A DNA stretch of 33,854 nucleotides from a virus: IMG/VR virus record IMGVR_UViG_3300044809_000013, positions 1-33,854 of that record; one strand, written 5' to 3'. This document shows, piece after piece, positions 6,625-13,792 of this stretch. How positions within the stretch are numbered: position 1 is the stretch's first letter; the number at the start of each line of letters is the position of its first letter. The position numbers and the translations under genes were made by a program. Below the pieces are notes generated by a model, which did no database searches, was not told where the DNA came from, and worked only from the letters and a program-made list of their open reading frames with translations.

Positions 6625-7058
6625 CGCAACCTGACGGCTTCCCCAGGTCTGGGCGTGACCACGAGCAACCAGAACCTCAGGATGTAGACGGTCGTGGAGT
6701 GCAACGCGAACAGAGATAGGAGGTTTCCGTTGGCGCCGAAGTTGCCGACCATCAGGAACCCGCCGACCATGGCGCACCACACCATGCACATGACGGTGGA
6801 GGTGAGGCTGAACAGCCGAACATCGGACGCCAGCCCATAGAGGCCGATGAGCCCTGCGGTAAGGATGAAGAAACCCACGGCTTGGTAGGTGCCGGCGAAG
6901 GCGATGAGCTGGCTGTAGATGGGGTGGATCAGTCTCCCCGCCCCGCCGAAGAGGATGAACACCCCCACGGCGATTGCCCAGATGATGCCGACGACGCCGG
7001 ATACCCGCGAGACGGCGTAGAGCCGTGTGGCGGTGACGGCGTGCGCGCCGAGCTGCAT
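6621..7058 (-). CDS. Four-TM membrane protein of lysis region
   Basis: 145 residues from ATG 7058, sharing one base with the holin stop (TGATG). Hydrophobic segments lie at about 18-38 (VVGIIWAIAVGVFILFGGAG), 45-65, 68-85 and 90-125, and the protein ends on a basic tail. It is the first gene after the r1t-type holin and probably has a lysis-associated membrane role, perhaps a second holin or a regulator. No specific family is recognised. Confidence 0.6.
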   Translation of the reverse strand: MQLGAHAVTATRLYAVSRVSGVVGIIWAIAVGVFILFGGAGRLIHPIYSQLIAFAGTYQAVGFFILTAGLIGLYGLASDVRLFSLTSTVMCMVWCAMVGGFLMVGNFGANGNLLSLFALHSTTVYILRFWLLVVTPRPGEAVRLR

Positions 7059-7303
7059 CAGGATTGGGCGGGCTCGACCGCGCTGGTCAGCGACGCGGTG
7101 CCGGAATTGCCGAACTTGAACGACGCCAGCGATCCGAGCACGGACAGCACTGTGGCGCTGGCGGCGATCGACGCGGCGGCCAGCCATGGGACGCCGACGA
7201 CGGAAGTGGTCGCCGCGGTCGTGGGAAGGGCTCCGAGCATGGAATAGGCAAACGTCTTCACGGCTCGCTCTCCGAGGTCCTTGGCGAAAGCTGGTATCTG
7301 CAC
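7058..7303 (-). CDS. Holin, r1t-type
   Basis: 81 residues from GTG 7303, preceded by CGAAAGGAAAC. The pattern VQIPAFAKDLGERAVKTFAY, a hydrophobic segment, VPWLAAASIAASATVLSVLG and then the FGNSGTASL region matches the r1t-like holin family of actinophages (PF16945): an amphipathic start, ERAVKTF, and two transmembrane helices. Holins accumulate in the cytoplasmic membrane and open it at a set time, releasing endolysin. The gene follows lysin B by 85 bases and begins the run of membrane proteins that closes the late operon. Confidence 0.75.
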   Translation of the reverse strand: MQIPAFAKDLGERAVKTFAYSMLGALPTTAATTSVVGVPWLAAASIAASATVLSVLGSLASFKFGNSGTASLTSAVEPAQS

Positions 7304-7388
7304 TGGTGTTTCCTTTCGTAGGTGTTGCGACTGCTTCACGGCCATGGACCTCATGACCGCGGCGACGGTGCGGCGGGTGGCCACGGGA

Positions 7389-8516
7389 CTAGGGCAGCTT
7401 CCAAGCGGTCCACGCGGGGGGGCCGTCGTTCCACCAGGAGACGGTCCCGGGGATGGTGTAGACGATCGCGCCATCGGGCACGGTTTCCTGGATGATCTGA
7501 GCGGCGCAGTCGACGGCGGTCAGGCCCCGCCAGTACGGTTGCGGCTGATCGTGGTAGTGGTAGTGCGCGTTAGTGGAGATGAACTTCAGTGCAGCTGACA
7601 ATGTTTGGACGATCGCCGGGATGTTGGTGATCATCGCGAACAGGTTGATCTCGCTCGTCGACTGCGCCGGGTTCACCGCCAGGCCGCCAGGCGTGATCAT
7701 CGGCAGCAGCGCGGACAGCGACCCGAAACCGGGCATCAGCGCGTTGCCGGCCAAGCCGAGAAGGCCAGCTCCAGCGACCGAGTTGGTGAAGATGCTGAAG
7801 AGTCGCATCGCGAATGTGGTGGTCATCGCGAGGTCGGTGAGGATCGAGTAGAGCTGCGGGAGAAGGCCGGTCGCGTTGGGGTACATGTCGCCGTCGGCGT
7901 CGAACGAGTAGTACCGGTCGCGCACCCATTCGGGGGCGAACACACCCGAGATGCCCGAGCCACCGAAGTCGTTGCCCAGCAGCGTCGGCCCTGGTGGTTT
8001 GGCGGGGTCACCGAACTGGATCACGGCCTCGATCTCCCGGCGCCGGTCTGCCGGCCAGTTCAGCAGGTTCTTGTTGCACGCGTCGGCGCCCATCGAGTAG
8101 CCGATGAGTACCTTCGGCACACCGACCAACGGGTGTGCGAGCCGCGTGAATTCGGCCTGTTCCTCGGCGAGCGCCATGTTGTACGAGTGCGCCGGGTTGC
8201 CCATCAAGAACGCGTCGGTGTTGAAGCCGACGCCCTGCTGAACGAACTTCTTCGTCGGTGCCTTCGGCGGCAGGACGACGACACCGAGTTTCACCTTCGT
8301 GTCGTAAGTGAGGACGCCGTCGACGGGAAGGCCCGCGTTCTTCTGGAAGACGCGCAGCGCCTTGTCGGTCGCCAGGTCGAAGATGCCGGATTCGACGACG
8401 CCGAGGTCAGCGGCCTTCACCTTCGAGAACGCGAACAGCAGGCGGTGTTGCGCCTTCTTGATCTCATCGGTAGGACCCATGGGCGGGTCGGTGAGTTGCG
8501 GCTGCTTCCATGCCAT
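7389..8516 (-). CDS. Lysin B, mycolylarabinogalactan esterase
   Basis: 375 residues from ATG 8516, one base past the lysin A stop. An N-terminal peptidoglycan-binding helix bundle at about 42-77 (ESGIFDLATDKALRVFQKNA) precedes an alpha/beta-hydrolase. The nucleophile elbow is GYSMG (Ser141), with a likely acid in FDADGD (205-210) and the catalytic His in the HYHYHD cluster (318-322). Lysin B cuts the ester bond between mycolic acids and arabinogalactan, freeing the outer membrane of mycolata after lysin A has opened the peptidoglycan. Length fits the family. Its presence is the best evidence for a Mycobacterium-like host. Confidence 0.93.
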   Translation of the reverse strand: MAWKQPQLTDPPMGPTDEIKKAQHRLLFAFSKVKAADLGVVESGIFDLATDKALRVFQKNAGLPVDGVLTYDTKVKLGVVVLPPKAPTKKFVQQGVGFNTDAFLMGNPAHSYNMALAEEQAEFTRLAHPLVGVPKVLIGYSMGADACNKNLLNWPADRRREIEAVIQFGDPAKPPGPTLLGNDFGGSGISGVFAPEWVRDRYYSFDADGDMYPNATGLLPQLYSILTDLAMTTTFAMRLFSIFTNSVAGAGLLGLAGNALMPGFGSLSALLPMITPGGLAVNPAQSTSEINLFAMITNIPAIVQTLSAALKFISTNAHYHYHDQPQPYWRGLTAVDCAAQIIQETVPDGAIVYTIPGTVSWWNDGPPAWTAWKLP

Positions 8517-8517
8517 G

Positions 8518-10047
8518 TCAGGCTCCGGGGATCTTCGAGAGCACGAACTTGGCGCGGCTGATCGCCGACTGGTCGGGGCTTCCGTCACTGAGCTTCGATC
8601 CGGCGCTGGTGCCGGCCGCGGTGGCCTTCACCCGTGCGATGGCGTCGGGGTTGCCCAGGAGTGCGCGGTTCTCGACGGTGAGCTCGTGGACCGAGCCGTC
8701 GATGTTGAGCAGCATTCCCACGGTGTCGTCGACGCCGTTGTTGGTGTCGCGGTAGATCGATCGGGATGGCCACTTCCCGTCGATGCCGGGCACGCCCGGG
8801 TAGGCCATGATCTTGTCGTACAGTTCCTGCTGCTGCTTGTCGGACAGTGCCATGAGGAAGCCCTTCGTGGTCATTGGTTTCGAGTCGATCCGCGCCTGGA
8901 CGTCGCCGCGGAAGATGTCCATGTCGACGGCGCCGGGATCCCACTTGCCCTGGCGCCAGCCGAGCGGGCCGAGTGTGGCCCATTCCTTGTGGGAGATAGC
9001 GCGATTCGACCGCTGCGCGAGCTTCCGCAGGATCGCCGCGAACACCTTGACGGTCGCGAGGTATTGGCCGTCGGGCCATCCGCTGCGGTGCGGGGCGCCC
9101 TCGACCGGCAGGATCGCGACCTCGACGCCGATGGTTACCTCATTGGCGTTGTCGGTCTCGATGCCGTCCCACGACCCGCGGCCGGCATGGTTGGCCTTGC
9201 CGATGCCGCACACGTAGACGGTGGCGTCGGGGCGGATGAGGATGTGCGCGGCCAGGCCGAGCGTCGGGTGGAACGCGATCCCCTCGGGCGTCTCATTGAC
9301 ATTGCCGGTGTGGTGAAACACCATGCCCCACAACACGCCCTGGTCACCCTCGCCGCGGTTCTGCCAGCCGTCCATCTCGACGACGTTGCAGCCTTCAGCG
9401 CGGATGACGTCGGCGAGCCAGTACGGATCGCCAGAGAAGCCAGGGACGGGGTCGAGGGTCGAGTCGTGCACGCCGTCGGCGTCCGGCAGGATCGCGGCGC
9501 CCAGGGCCAGGGCGTGCTGCCAACGCTGCGTACGGTCAGCCAGACCGTTGGTGCCGCCGTTGACGTACTTCGTCGCGCGCACGATGTCACGTGCGTCCGC
9601 AGCGTCGTTCATGGGGCGTTGTGTGGTCCAGTACCAGGTGACGCCGACGAACCCGTATTGGTCGGATGACAGCTGGTTAGGGTTGTCGACGAAGTATGTG
9701 CTCGTCGGCACCAGTCCCTTGTCGAATGCCCACTGCGACAGCACGGTGTAGTTGTGCCGTCCGGTGACCTGAATGGGCCCGCGGCCCTTGAACCGGGGCC
9801 CGTCGCCGGACTGGGTGTTGCCGAGGTCGACGCGTCCGTTGTACTCAGCGCCGGAGGCCAGTTCTTCCATCCACTTCAGGCCGCCGGACTCTTCGCCGAC
9901 CTGACCGAACCACATCGCAGCACGTTCGACGGTGGTGCAGCCGCACTCAAGGAGGCAAGCGTTCACTGCGGGTAGCAGCTGGGCGTAGCGCGCCGCGGTG
10001 ACGCCGTGCTGCATAGCGTCAGCAAGGCTGTCGACGGTCAGCGTCAC
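8518..10047 (-). CDS. Lysin A, GH19 plus amidase endolysin
   Basis: 509 residues. Residues about 25-190 are a GH19 chitinase-like muramidase domain (GEESGGLKWMEE with candidate acid Glu, and RFKGRGPIQVTGRHNY). Residues about 235-385 are an amidase_2/PGRP domain with zinc ligands in VFHHTGN (His245/246), NHAGRGSW and KWDPGAVD. The final 120 residues start MALSDKQQQELYDKIMA and form a C-terminal region probably used for cell-wall attachment. It degrades peptidoglycan at both glycan and stem-peptide bonds. No N-terminal peptidase domain is present, but a separate cysteine peptidase gene overlaps it by four bases upstream, so the usual three-domain enzyme appears split over two genes. Confidence 0.92.
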   Translation of the reverse strand: MTLTVDSLADAMQHGVTAARYAQLLPAVNACLLECGCTTVERAAMWFGQVGEESGGLKWMEELASGAEYNGRVDLGNTQSGDGPRFKGRGPIQVTGRHNYTVLSQWAFDKGLVPTSTYFVDNPNQLSSDQYGFVGVTWYWTTQRPMNDAADARDIVRATKYVNGGTNGLADRTQRWQHALALGAAILPDADGVHDSTLDPVPGFSGDPYWLADVIRAEGCNVVEMDGWQNRGEGDQGVLWGMVFHHTGNVNETPEGIAFHPTLGLAAHILIRPDATVYVCGIGKANHAGRGSWDGIETDNANEVTIGVEVAILPVEGAPHRSGWPDGQYLATVKVFAAILRKLAQRSNRAISHKEWATLGPLGWRQGKWDPGAVDMDIFRGDVQARIDSKPMTTKGFLMALSDKQQQELYDKIMAYPGVPGIDGKWPSRSIYRDTNNGVDDTVGMLLNIDGSVHELTVENRALLGNPDAIARVKATAAGTSAGSKLSDGSPDQSAISRAKFVLSKIPGA

Positions 10048-10700
10048 TTCACACCCACCGGCGCGGTGACGTCGCCTTGGTCAGCGAGCAGCTTGGTGAA
10101 CGCGGCGAACGTCATGTGAAACCGGCCGCCCTGTCCCCAGGAGTCGCCCCAGGAGTTCAGGAAGGTGAGCAGCTGCGTCTGGTAGTTGATGCCGAGACAG
10201 AGGTACTCGTGGCCGCCCGCGATCTGACCGCTCGGTATGACGAGGCCCTGCTTGGATGGTGTGAACATGCCGTCGTACCAGGCGGTTCCGACGATCACCG
10301 GCTGCAGCTGCACAGCCGCGGCGAAGTGGGAGAACCCGAAGGCGTGCTTGTAGCCGGTGAAGTAGCCGAGCTTCACACCCGCCTTCGCCGCCCCGAGCCC
10401 GGATGATCCGCCGTCAGTCGGCGGATAGGTGTTGCCGCGGATGCCGTCGAGGCGGGTGGCGAGCTCGTAGATGCGGACCGCGTCGGATTCCCCGAGGTAC
10501 CCGCGCGTCTTCCGAACTGCGGCGAAGTAGTCGGTATTGATGAGCTGCGCGGTCGCGTTGCCCGTGCAGGACCCCAGCTCACCCTGGTCGAGGACGGGTG
10601 CGTGGTGGGCCCATAGGACGCTGCGGGGGCTGGTGGCTTTGGGTGCTTGGTAGAGGCGGGAATGCTCGTCGTGGTCGACGAGGCGGCCGAGTGCTGGCAT
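10044..10700 (-). CDS. Papain-like (C1) cysteine peptidase
   Basis: 218 residues from ATG 10700, with CAGGAG upstream. It shows the papain-type triad: Cys45 in DQGELGSCTGNA, His164 in GGHEYLCLG and Asn182 in FLNSWGDSWG. No signal peptide or propeptide is seen, so the enzyme is made active in the cytoplasm and presumably needs the holin for release, like lysin A. It overlaps the lysin A start by four bases. In many mycobacteriophages a peptidase is the first domain of lysin A; here it is free-standing. It probably cuts stem peptides or cross-bridges. A role in virion processing is less likely given the position. Confidence 0.87.
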   Translation of the reverse strand: MPALGRLVDHDEHSRLYQAPKATSPRSVLWAHHAPVLDQGELGSCTGNATAQLINTDYFAAVRKTRGYLGESDAVRIYELATRLDGIRGNTYPPTDGGSSGLGAAKAGVKLGYFTGYKHAFGFSHFAAAVQLQPVIVGTAWYDGMFTPSKQGLVIPSGQIAGGHEYLCLGINYQTQLLTFLNSWGDSWGQGGRFHMTFAAFTKLLADQGDVTAPVGVK

Positions 10701-10785
10701 GGGCTATCTCCTGGGCATGGCGAGGTCCCCGAGCGCCGGGCTTGGCGTCGGGCAGTGTGGGTGGGTGGCTAGGAGTTGGGCTGCA

Positions 10786-10917
10786 TCAGAGTCGGCCGCG
10801 GAGAACGCCGAACCCGAACACCAGGCGGTGCGTGATCCACGCGCGCAGGACGTAGCGGAGCGGCACGTGGTCGATCGCGGGCGTGCCGCAGAGACAGCGG
10901 GCCTCGGGCTGCGTCAT
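10786..10917 (-). CDS. Tiny Cys-containing protein
   Basis: 43 residues from ATG 10917, overlapping the previous stop as ATGA. It contains ARCLCGTP and a basic, hydrophobic second half (RYVLRAWITHRLVFGFGVLR). It sits with a 39-residue membrane peptide between the tail genes and the lysins. Function unknown. Support comes from gene coupling and reading-frame position, not from a family. Confidence 0.45.
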   Translation of the reverse strand: MTQPEARCLCGTPAIDHVPLRYVLRAWITHRLVFGFGVLRGRL

Positions 10918-11033
10918 CGGTGGAACTCGTTCTCGAACGCGGAGGTGAACTCGATGAGCGCCAACCCGACACACGCCGGGATCAGGACACCGAGCAAAAT
11001 CCCCGCCAGCAAAGCGGCACAGCATCTAGTCAC
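10914..11033 (-). CDS. 39-residue membrane peptide
   Basis: Starts at GTG 11033 with GACAGGAGACC in front, a strong ribosome site. The peptide is nearly all one transmembrane helix (CAALLAGILLGVLIPACVGL, then ALIEF) followed by a charged end (SAFENEFHR). It is coupled to the next gene by an ATGA overlap. Single-helix peptides next to lysis genes can act as holins, antiholins or membrane modulators; which applies here is not decided by the sequence. Confidence 0.5.
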   Translation of the reverse strand: MTRCCAALLAGILLGVLIPACVGLALIEFTSAFENEFHR

Positions 11034-11058
11034 ATCGGTCTCCTGTCGCTAACAAAGG

Positions 11059-12012
11059 TCAGAATTCAATGGTGATCAAACCGGGGGCACCGGCACCACC
11101 GTTCCCACCGCCACCGCCTGCGCAACCGCCACCTCCGCCGCCGCCGCCGCAACCAAGTTCCGTTGCCGCAGTACCATTACCACCCGATGACGTGCCCGAT
11201 CCGCCCGCGCCCGTGGTAGGCACGACCGCGTACGGGGATGTGCGCGCAGCGCCACCCAGACCGCCCTTGCTGGTGCCGCTCGCCGCCGGACCACCGGCAG
11301 CCCCGCCGACGACACCCGCGAGTGGATAAGGGGGCAGGCCAAGCGCGCTGAACGGCACCCCACCCGATCCGGGTACGCCGAACGCGCCGACGAAGGCGCT
11401 GTTCGCCCCGCCCGCGTTACCGCTCGAACCCGTGGCGGTACTGCCACCGGCGCCGCCGTTGCCGCCGTTGCCGCCGCCAGCCAAGTGGGTCACTGACCCC
11501 ACCGTGAGCGACGTGCCGCCGCCCTGGCCGCCACTGACACCGGCATTGTTGCCACCCGCTGCGCCGCCTGCGCTGCCAGTTCCCCCAGCCCCCACCGCAC
11601 AGGTGTAGCTGGTTCCCGGCGTCACGGCGATGTTGCGCACGATGTTCCGCTCGCCGCACGCACCGCCCGCACCGCCAACCTGATTGATGGCAGTCGTCGC
11701 AGCACCACCCCCAGCACCACCAGCGCCGCCGCCGAGAAGGTCCAATGCGATCAGGTTGTAGATGCCCACGGGGGCGATCCACGCCGTGGTTCCTTGTGCG
11801 ACCCGCTCTTGGTGACCACCAGGCCGGAAGGTCCACGCGGCACGCTCGGTAGCATCGAACGTCGACCCGGTGATCCGCGCCGTCGTGCAATACCCCAGCC
11901 CCCCGGTGGGCAACTGCACCAGCGAGTTGGCGGTGACGGTTGTCGCTGCCGACCATAAGGGCACTGCCGAGTCGGGAACATTGATGGCACCGTCGGGAAT
12001 CTTGTACGTCAT
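11059..12012 (-). CDS. Glycine-rich minor tail protein
   Basis: 317 residues. The first 80 residues form a compact non-repetitive domain (MTYKIPDGAINVPDSAVPLW and on). From TTAWIAPVGIYNLIALDLLG the protein becomes a long glycine/alanine-rich domain of the phage Gly-rich type (poly-glycine II-like sheets), ending GAGAPGLITIEF. The same start-of-domain pattern (aromatic strand, IP or AP, then hydrophobic strand and GGGAGG) is seen in the 745-residue tail protein. It is the last tail gene, a typical place for a fibre or tip protein contacting the cell surface. Despite the composition it is not a PE-PGRS protein, as it lacks a PE domain. Confidence 0.7.
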   Translation of the reverse strand: MTYKIPDGAINVPDSAVPLWSAATTVTANSLVQLPTGGLGYCTTARITGSTFDATERAAWTFRPGGHQERVAQGTTAWIAPVGIYNLIALDLLGGGAGGAGGGAATTAINQVGGAGGACGERNIVRNIAVTPGTSYTCAVGAGGTGSAGGAAGGNNAGVSGGQGGGTSLTVGSVTHLAGGGNGGNGGAGGSTATGSSGNAGGANSAFVGAFGVPGSGGVPFSALGLPPYPLAGVVGGAAGGPAASGTSKGGLGGAARTSPYAVVPTTGAGGSGTSSGGNGTAATELGCGGGGGGGGCAGGGGGNGGAGAPGLITIEF

Positions 12013-12026
12013 GGAGAAAACCCGTT

Positions 12027-13244
12027 TCAGCTAGTCGGAGCCGGTTGCGCGAGAACCGTTTTGATCGAATCGGAGACGTACTTGCCCGCGCAGGACACCC
12101 CGGACACAGCCGGGCCGACCGCGCCTGCACCGTTGATGTGCACGTCACCGGACTGCATGAACGCCCCACCCGCAGCCATCGGCCCGGTCGTGCCCATCAG
12201 CGTGTACAGATCCGCTCCCGCATAGCAGCGGGCACCATCGGAGGTGCCTTGCAGGTAGGTGATGGCGTTGTTCTTCGCGGTCACCATCGCAGGCCACCCA
12301 TCGCCACCTGTGGTGGGGGTTCCGGGGCTGTAGTTGGTGAATCCGATCATCACCTCGTAACCGCGCGCCAGGTAGAACGCTCCGAGGGACTGCAACGCGA
12401 GTTTGTAGTTCGCCGAGGGGAATCCGGCGTCACTCTGCCCGTTGCAGATGTAGATGATCTTGCGGTCGGCTTTGACTCGCTGCATTTCTTCGTGCAGCCG
12501 GTGCACCACGCCGAACGGGTCGAACCCGACGCCCACCTGTGCCTCGGTACAGATGCCGGTGCCGATCATCATGCCGCTGCCGTTGGCGGGGGCGTTGTTG
12601 GCGTAGCCGATGAACTTCCACACCACGCCGAGGTTCGAGTTGCTGGTCGGTACCTCGGTGAGTGTGTAGCCAAACGGCTGATTAGTGGGGAACGTCGGCT
12701 TCACCGCCGAGGTGACGTAATTCTTGAACACCGCGTCACGCCCACCAGGCATTTGCGTGATGAAATCCGAGATGCCCCAACCGTATCCGGCGCCAGCGGT
12801 CAGATCAGGCCCGGCGGACATGGCGTACATGTCGTTTCCGGCGACGCACTGCCACACGGTGCCACCTTCGGGCGACATGAAATCCCCCGCATAGCCGCGA
12901 TCCAAGTTGTTCGACGGCAAGCGGCGGCGGTAGTAGATACCACCCGCACCCCACCCCTGAATCTGGCCAGCGGCGTGCCGGATGAACGACAGACTGCCGA
13001 TAGCGCCGTTGACGATGACCGGGTCATATCCGGCGTCATACAAGTCGTCGTGGACCTTGCACCAGTAGCCACCCGACGCCGACACCGACGGGCCGATCGG
13101 CACCCTCACCGATGGGCGCCGCAGCGAGCGGAATGCCTGCGGGTACGCCGCCTTGTCCGAGAGGGCAACGGCACCCTTCTCGTTGGATTGACCCAACACG
13201 CCGACGGCGACGGAGCGGCGCGGGGGTGCGTCGAGAATTCCCAT
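12027..13244 (-). CDS. SGNH-hydrolase-like tail protein
   Basis: 405 residues. Near the N-terminus VGVLGQSNEKG contains GQSN (Ser20), the block I form seen in the sialate-O-acetylesterase branch of the SGNH superfamily. ICNGQSD may supply a later block, and SGDVHINGAG near the C-terminus (Asp367, His369) matches the block V Asp-x-x-His idea with DxH spacing. A de-esterifying activity on acylated surface glycans or lipids is the likely role, fitting a tip protein that must act on an acylated mycobacterial envelope. It lies between two tail genes with very short gaps. The fold call is good; the substrate is unknown. Confidence 0.72.
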   Translation of the reverse strand: MGILDAPPRRSVAVGVLGQSNEKGAVALSDKAAYPQAFRSLRRPSVRVPIGPSVSASGGYWCKVHDDLYDAGYDPVIVNGAIGSLSFIRHAAGQIQGWGAGGIYYRRRLPSNNLDRGYAGDFMSPEGGTVWQCVAGNDMYAMSAGPDLTAGAGYGWGISDFITQMPGGRDAVFKNYVTSAVKPTFPTNQPFGYTLTEVPTSNSNLGVVWKFIGYANNAPANGSGMMIGTGICTEAQVGVGFDPFGVVHRLHEEMQRVKADRKIIYICNGQSDAGFPSANYKLALQSLGAFYLARGYEVMIGFTNYSPGTPTTGGDGWPAMVTAKNNAITYLQGTSDGARCYAGADLYTLMGTTGPMAAGGAFMQSGDVHINGAGAVGPAVSGVSCAGKYVSDSIKTVLAQPAPTS

Positions 13245-13245
13245 G

Positions 13246-13761
13246 TCAACTCACCACGATCGCTGGCACATTGGTTGCGGCCCCGTTGGCATTGCGCGTA
13301 ATCGTCGGCTGCGTGAATGTCTTCGTCACGGGACTCCCATAGGTGATGTTGTAAGCCAGGACAGCGTTGTTGAGGTCACGGAAGGTGATCGTCAACGTGC
13401 CGGGCGTACCGTCGGGCCAGACGACCGCGGCACTGGTCAGCAGGTCGTTGCCGTCCAAGGTGATTGAGCCGGTGACGAGCAAATCGGGGTTCTTCGCGGC
13501 CTGGACGAGGCCAACCCTGGCAGCGAGCGCCGACGTCAAGGTTGCGGGCTGCACCGCACTGTCGGCCTTGCCGAGTGACGTCTGGACCGGGCTCGTCAGG
13601 TCGGTCGTAGGGATTCCGCCGCTGGGTTTGACGTAGGCGCCCGCGATTTCGTCGGCCTGGGCTGCCAGTGCGGCTGCGTTGTTGTTGACCTGGGTCGCCA
13701 GCGCGTTCGCGTCAGCTGCGGTGAATGTGTCCCCGGTTGTCCACGTGCTCTTGAGGGTCAT
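13246..13761 (-). CDS. Minor tail protein
   Basis: 171 residues from ATG 13761. It starts with the common actinophage pattern TLKSTWTTGDTFTAADANAL followed by a short coiled coil (ATQVNNNAAALAAQADEIAG). A threonine-rich beta segment and a C-terminal beta domain (TLTITFRDLNNAVLAYNITY and on) follow. Such proteins form parts of the tail tip or fibres as trimers. It begins 31 bases after the large tail protein and ends one base before the SGNH gene start. Confidence 0.7.
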   Translation of the reverse strand: MTLKSTWTTGDTFTAADANALATQVNNNAAALAAQADEIAGAYVKPSGGIPTTDLTSPVQTSLGKADSAVQPATLTSALAARVGLVQAAKNPDLLVTGSITLDGNDLLTSAAVVWPDGTPGTLTITFRDLNNAVLAYNITYGSPVTKTFTQPTITRNANGAATNVPAIVVS

Positions 13762-13792
13762 TGGGCTCCAATCATTTCCCGGCGGAAACGTT

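Noticed and set aside
11076-11730. CRISPR-like repeats
   Set aside because: The repeated GC-rich units are glycine codons of a coding sequence, irregular in length and with no unique spacers.
11059-12012. PE-PGRS protein
   Set aside because: Gly/Ala-rich composition is similar, but there is no PE domain and the gene lies inside a tail operon; a phage Gly-rich domain explains it better.
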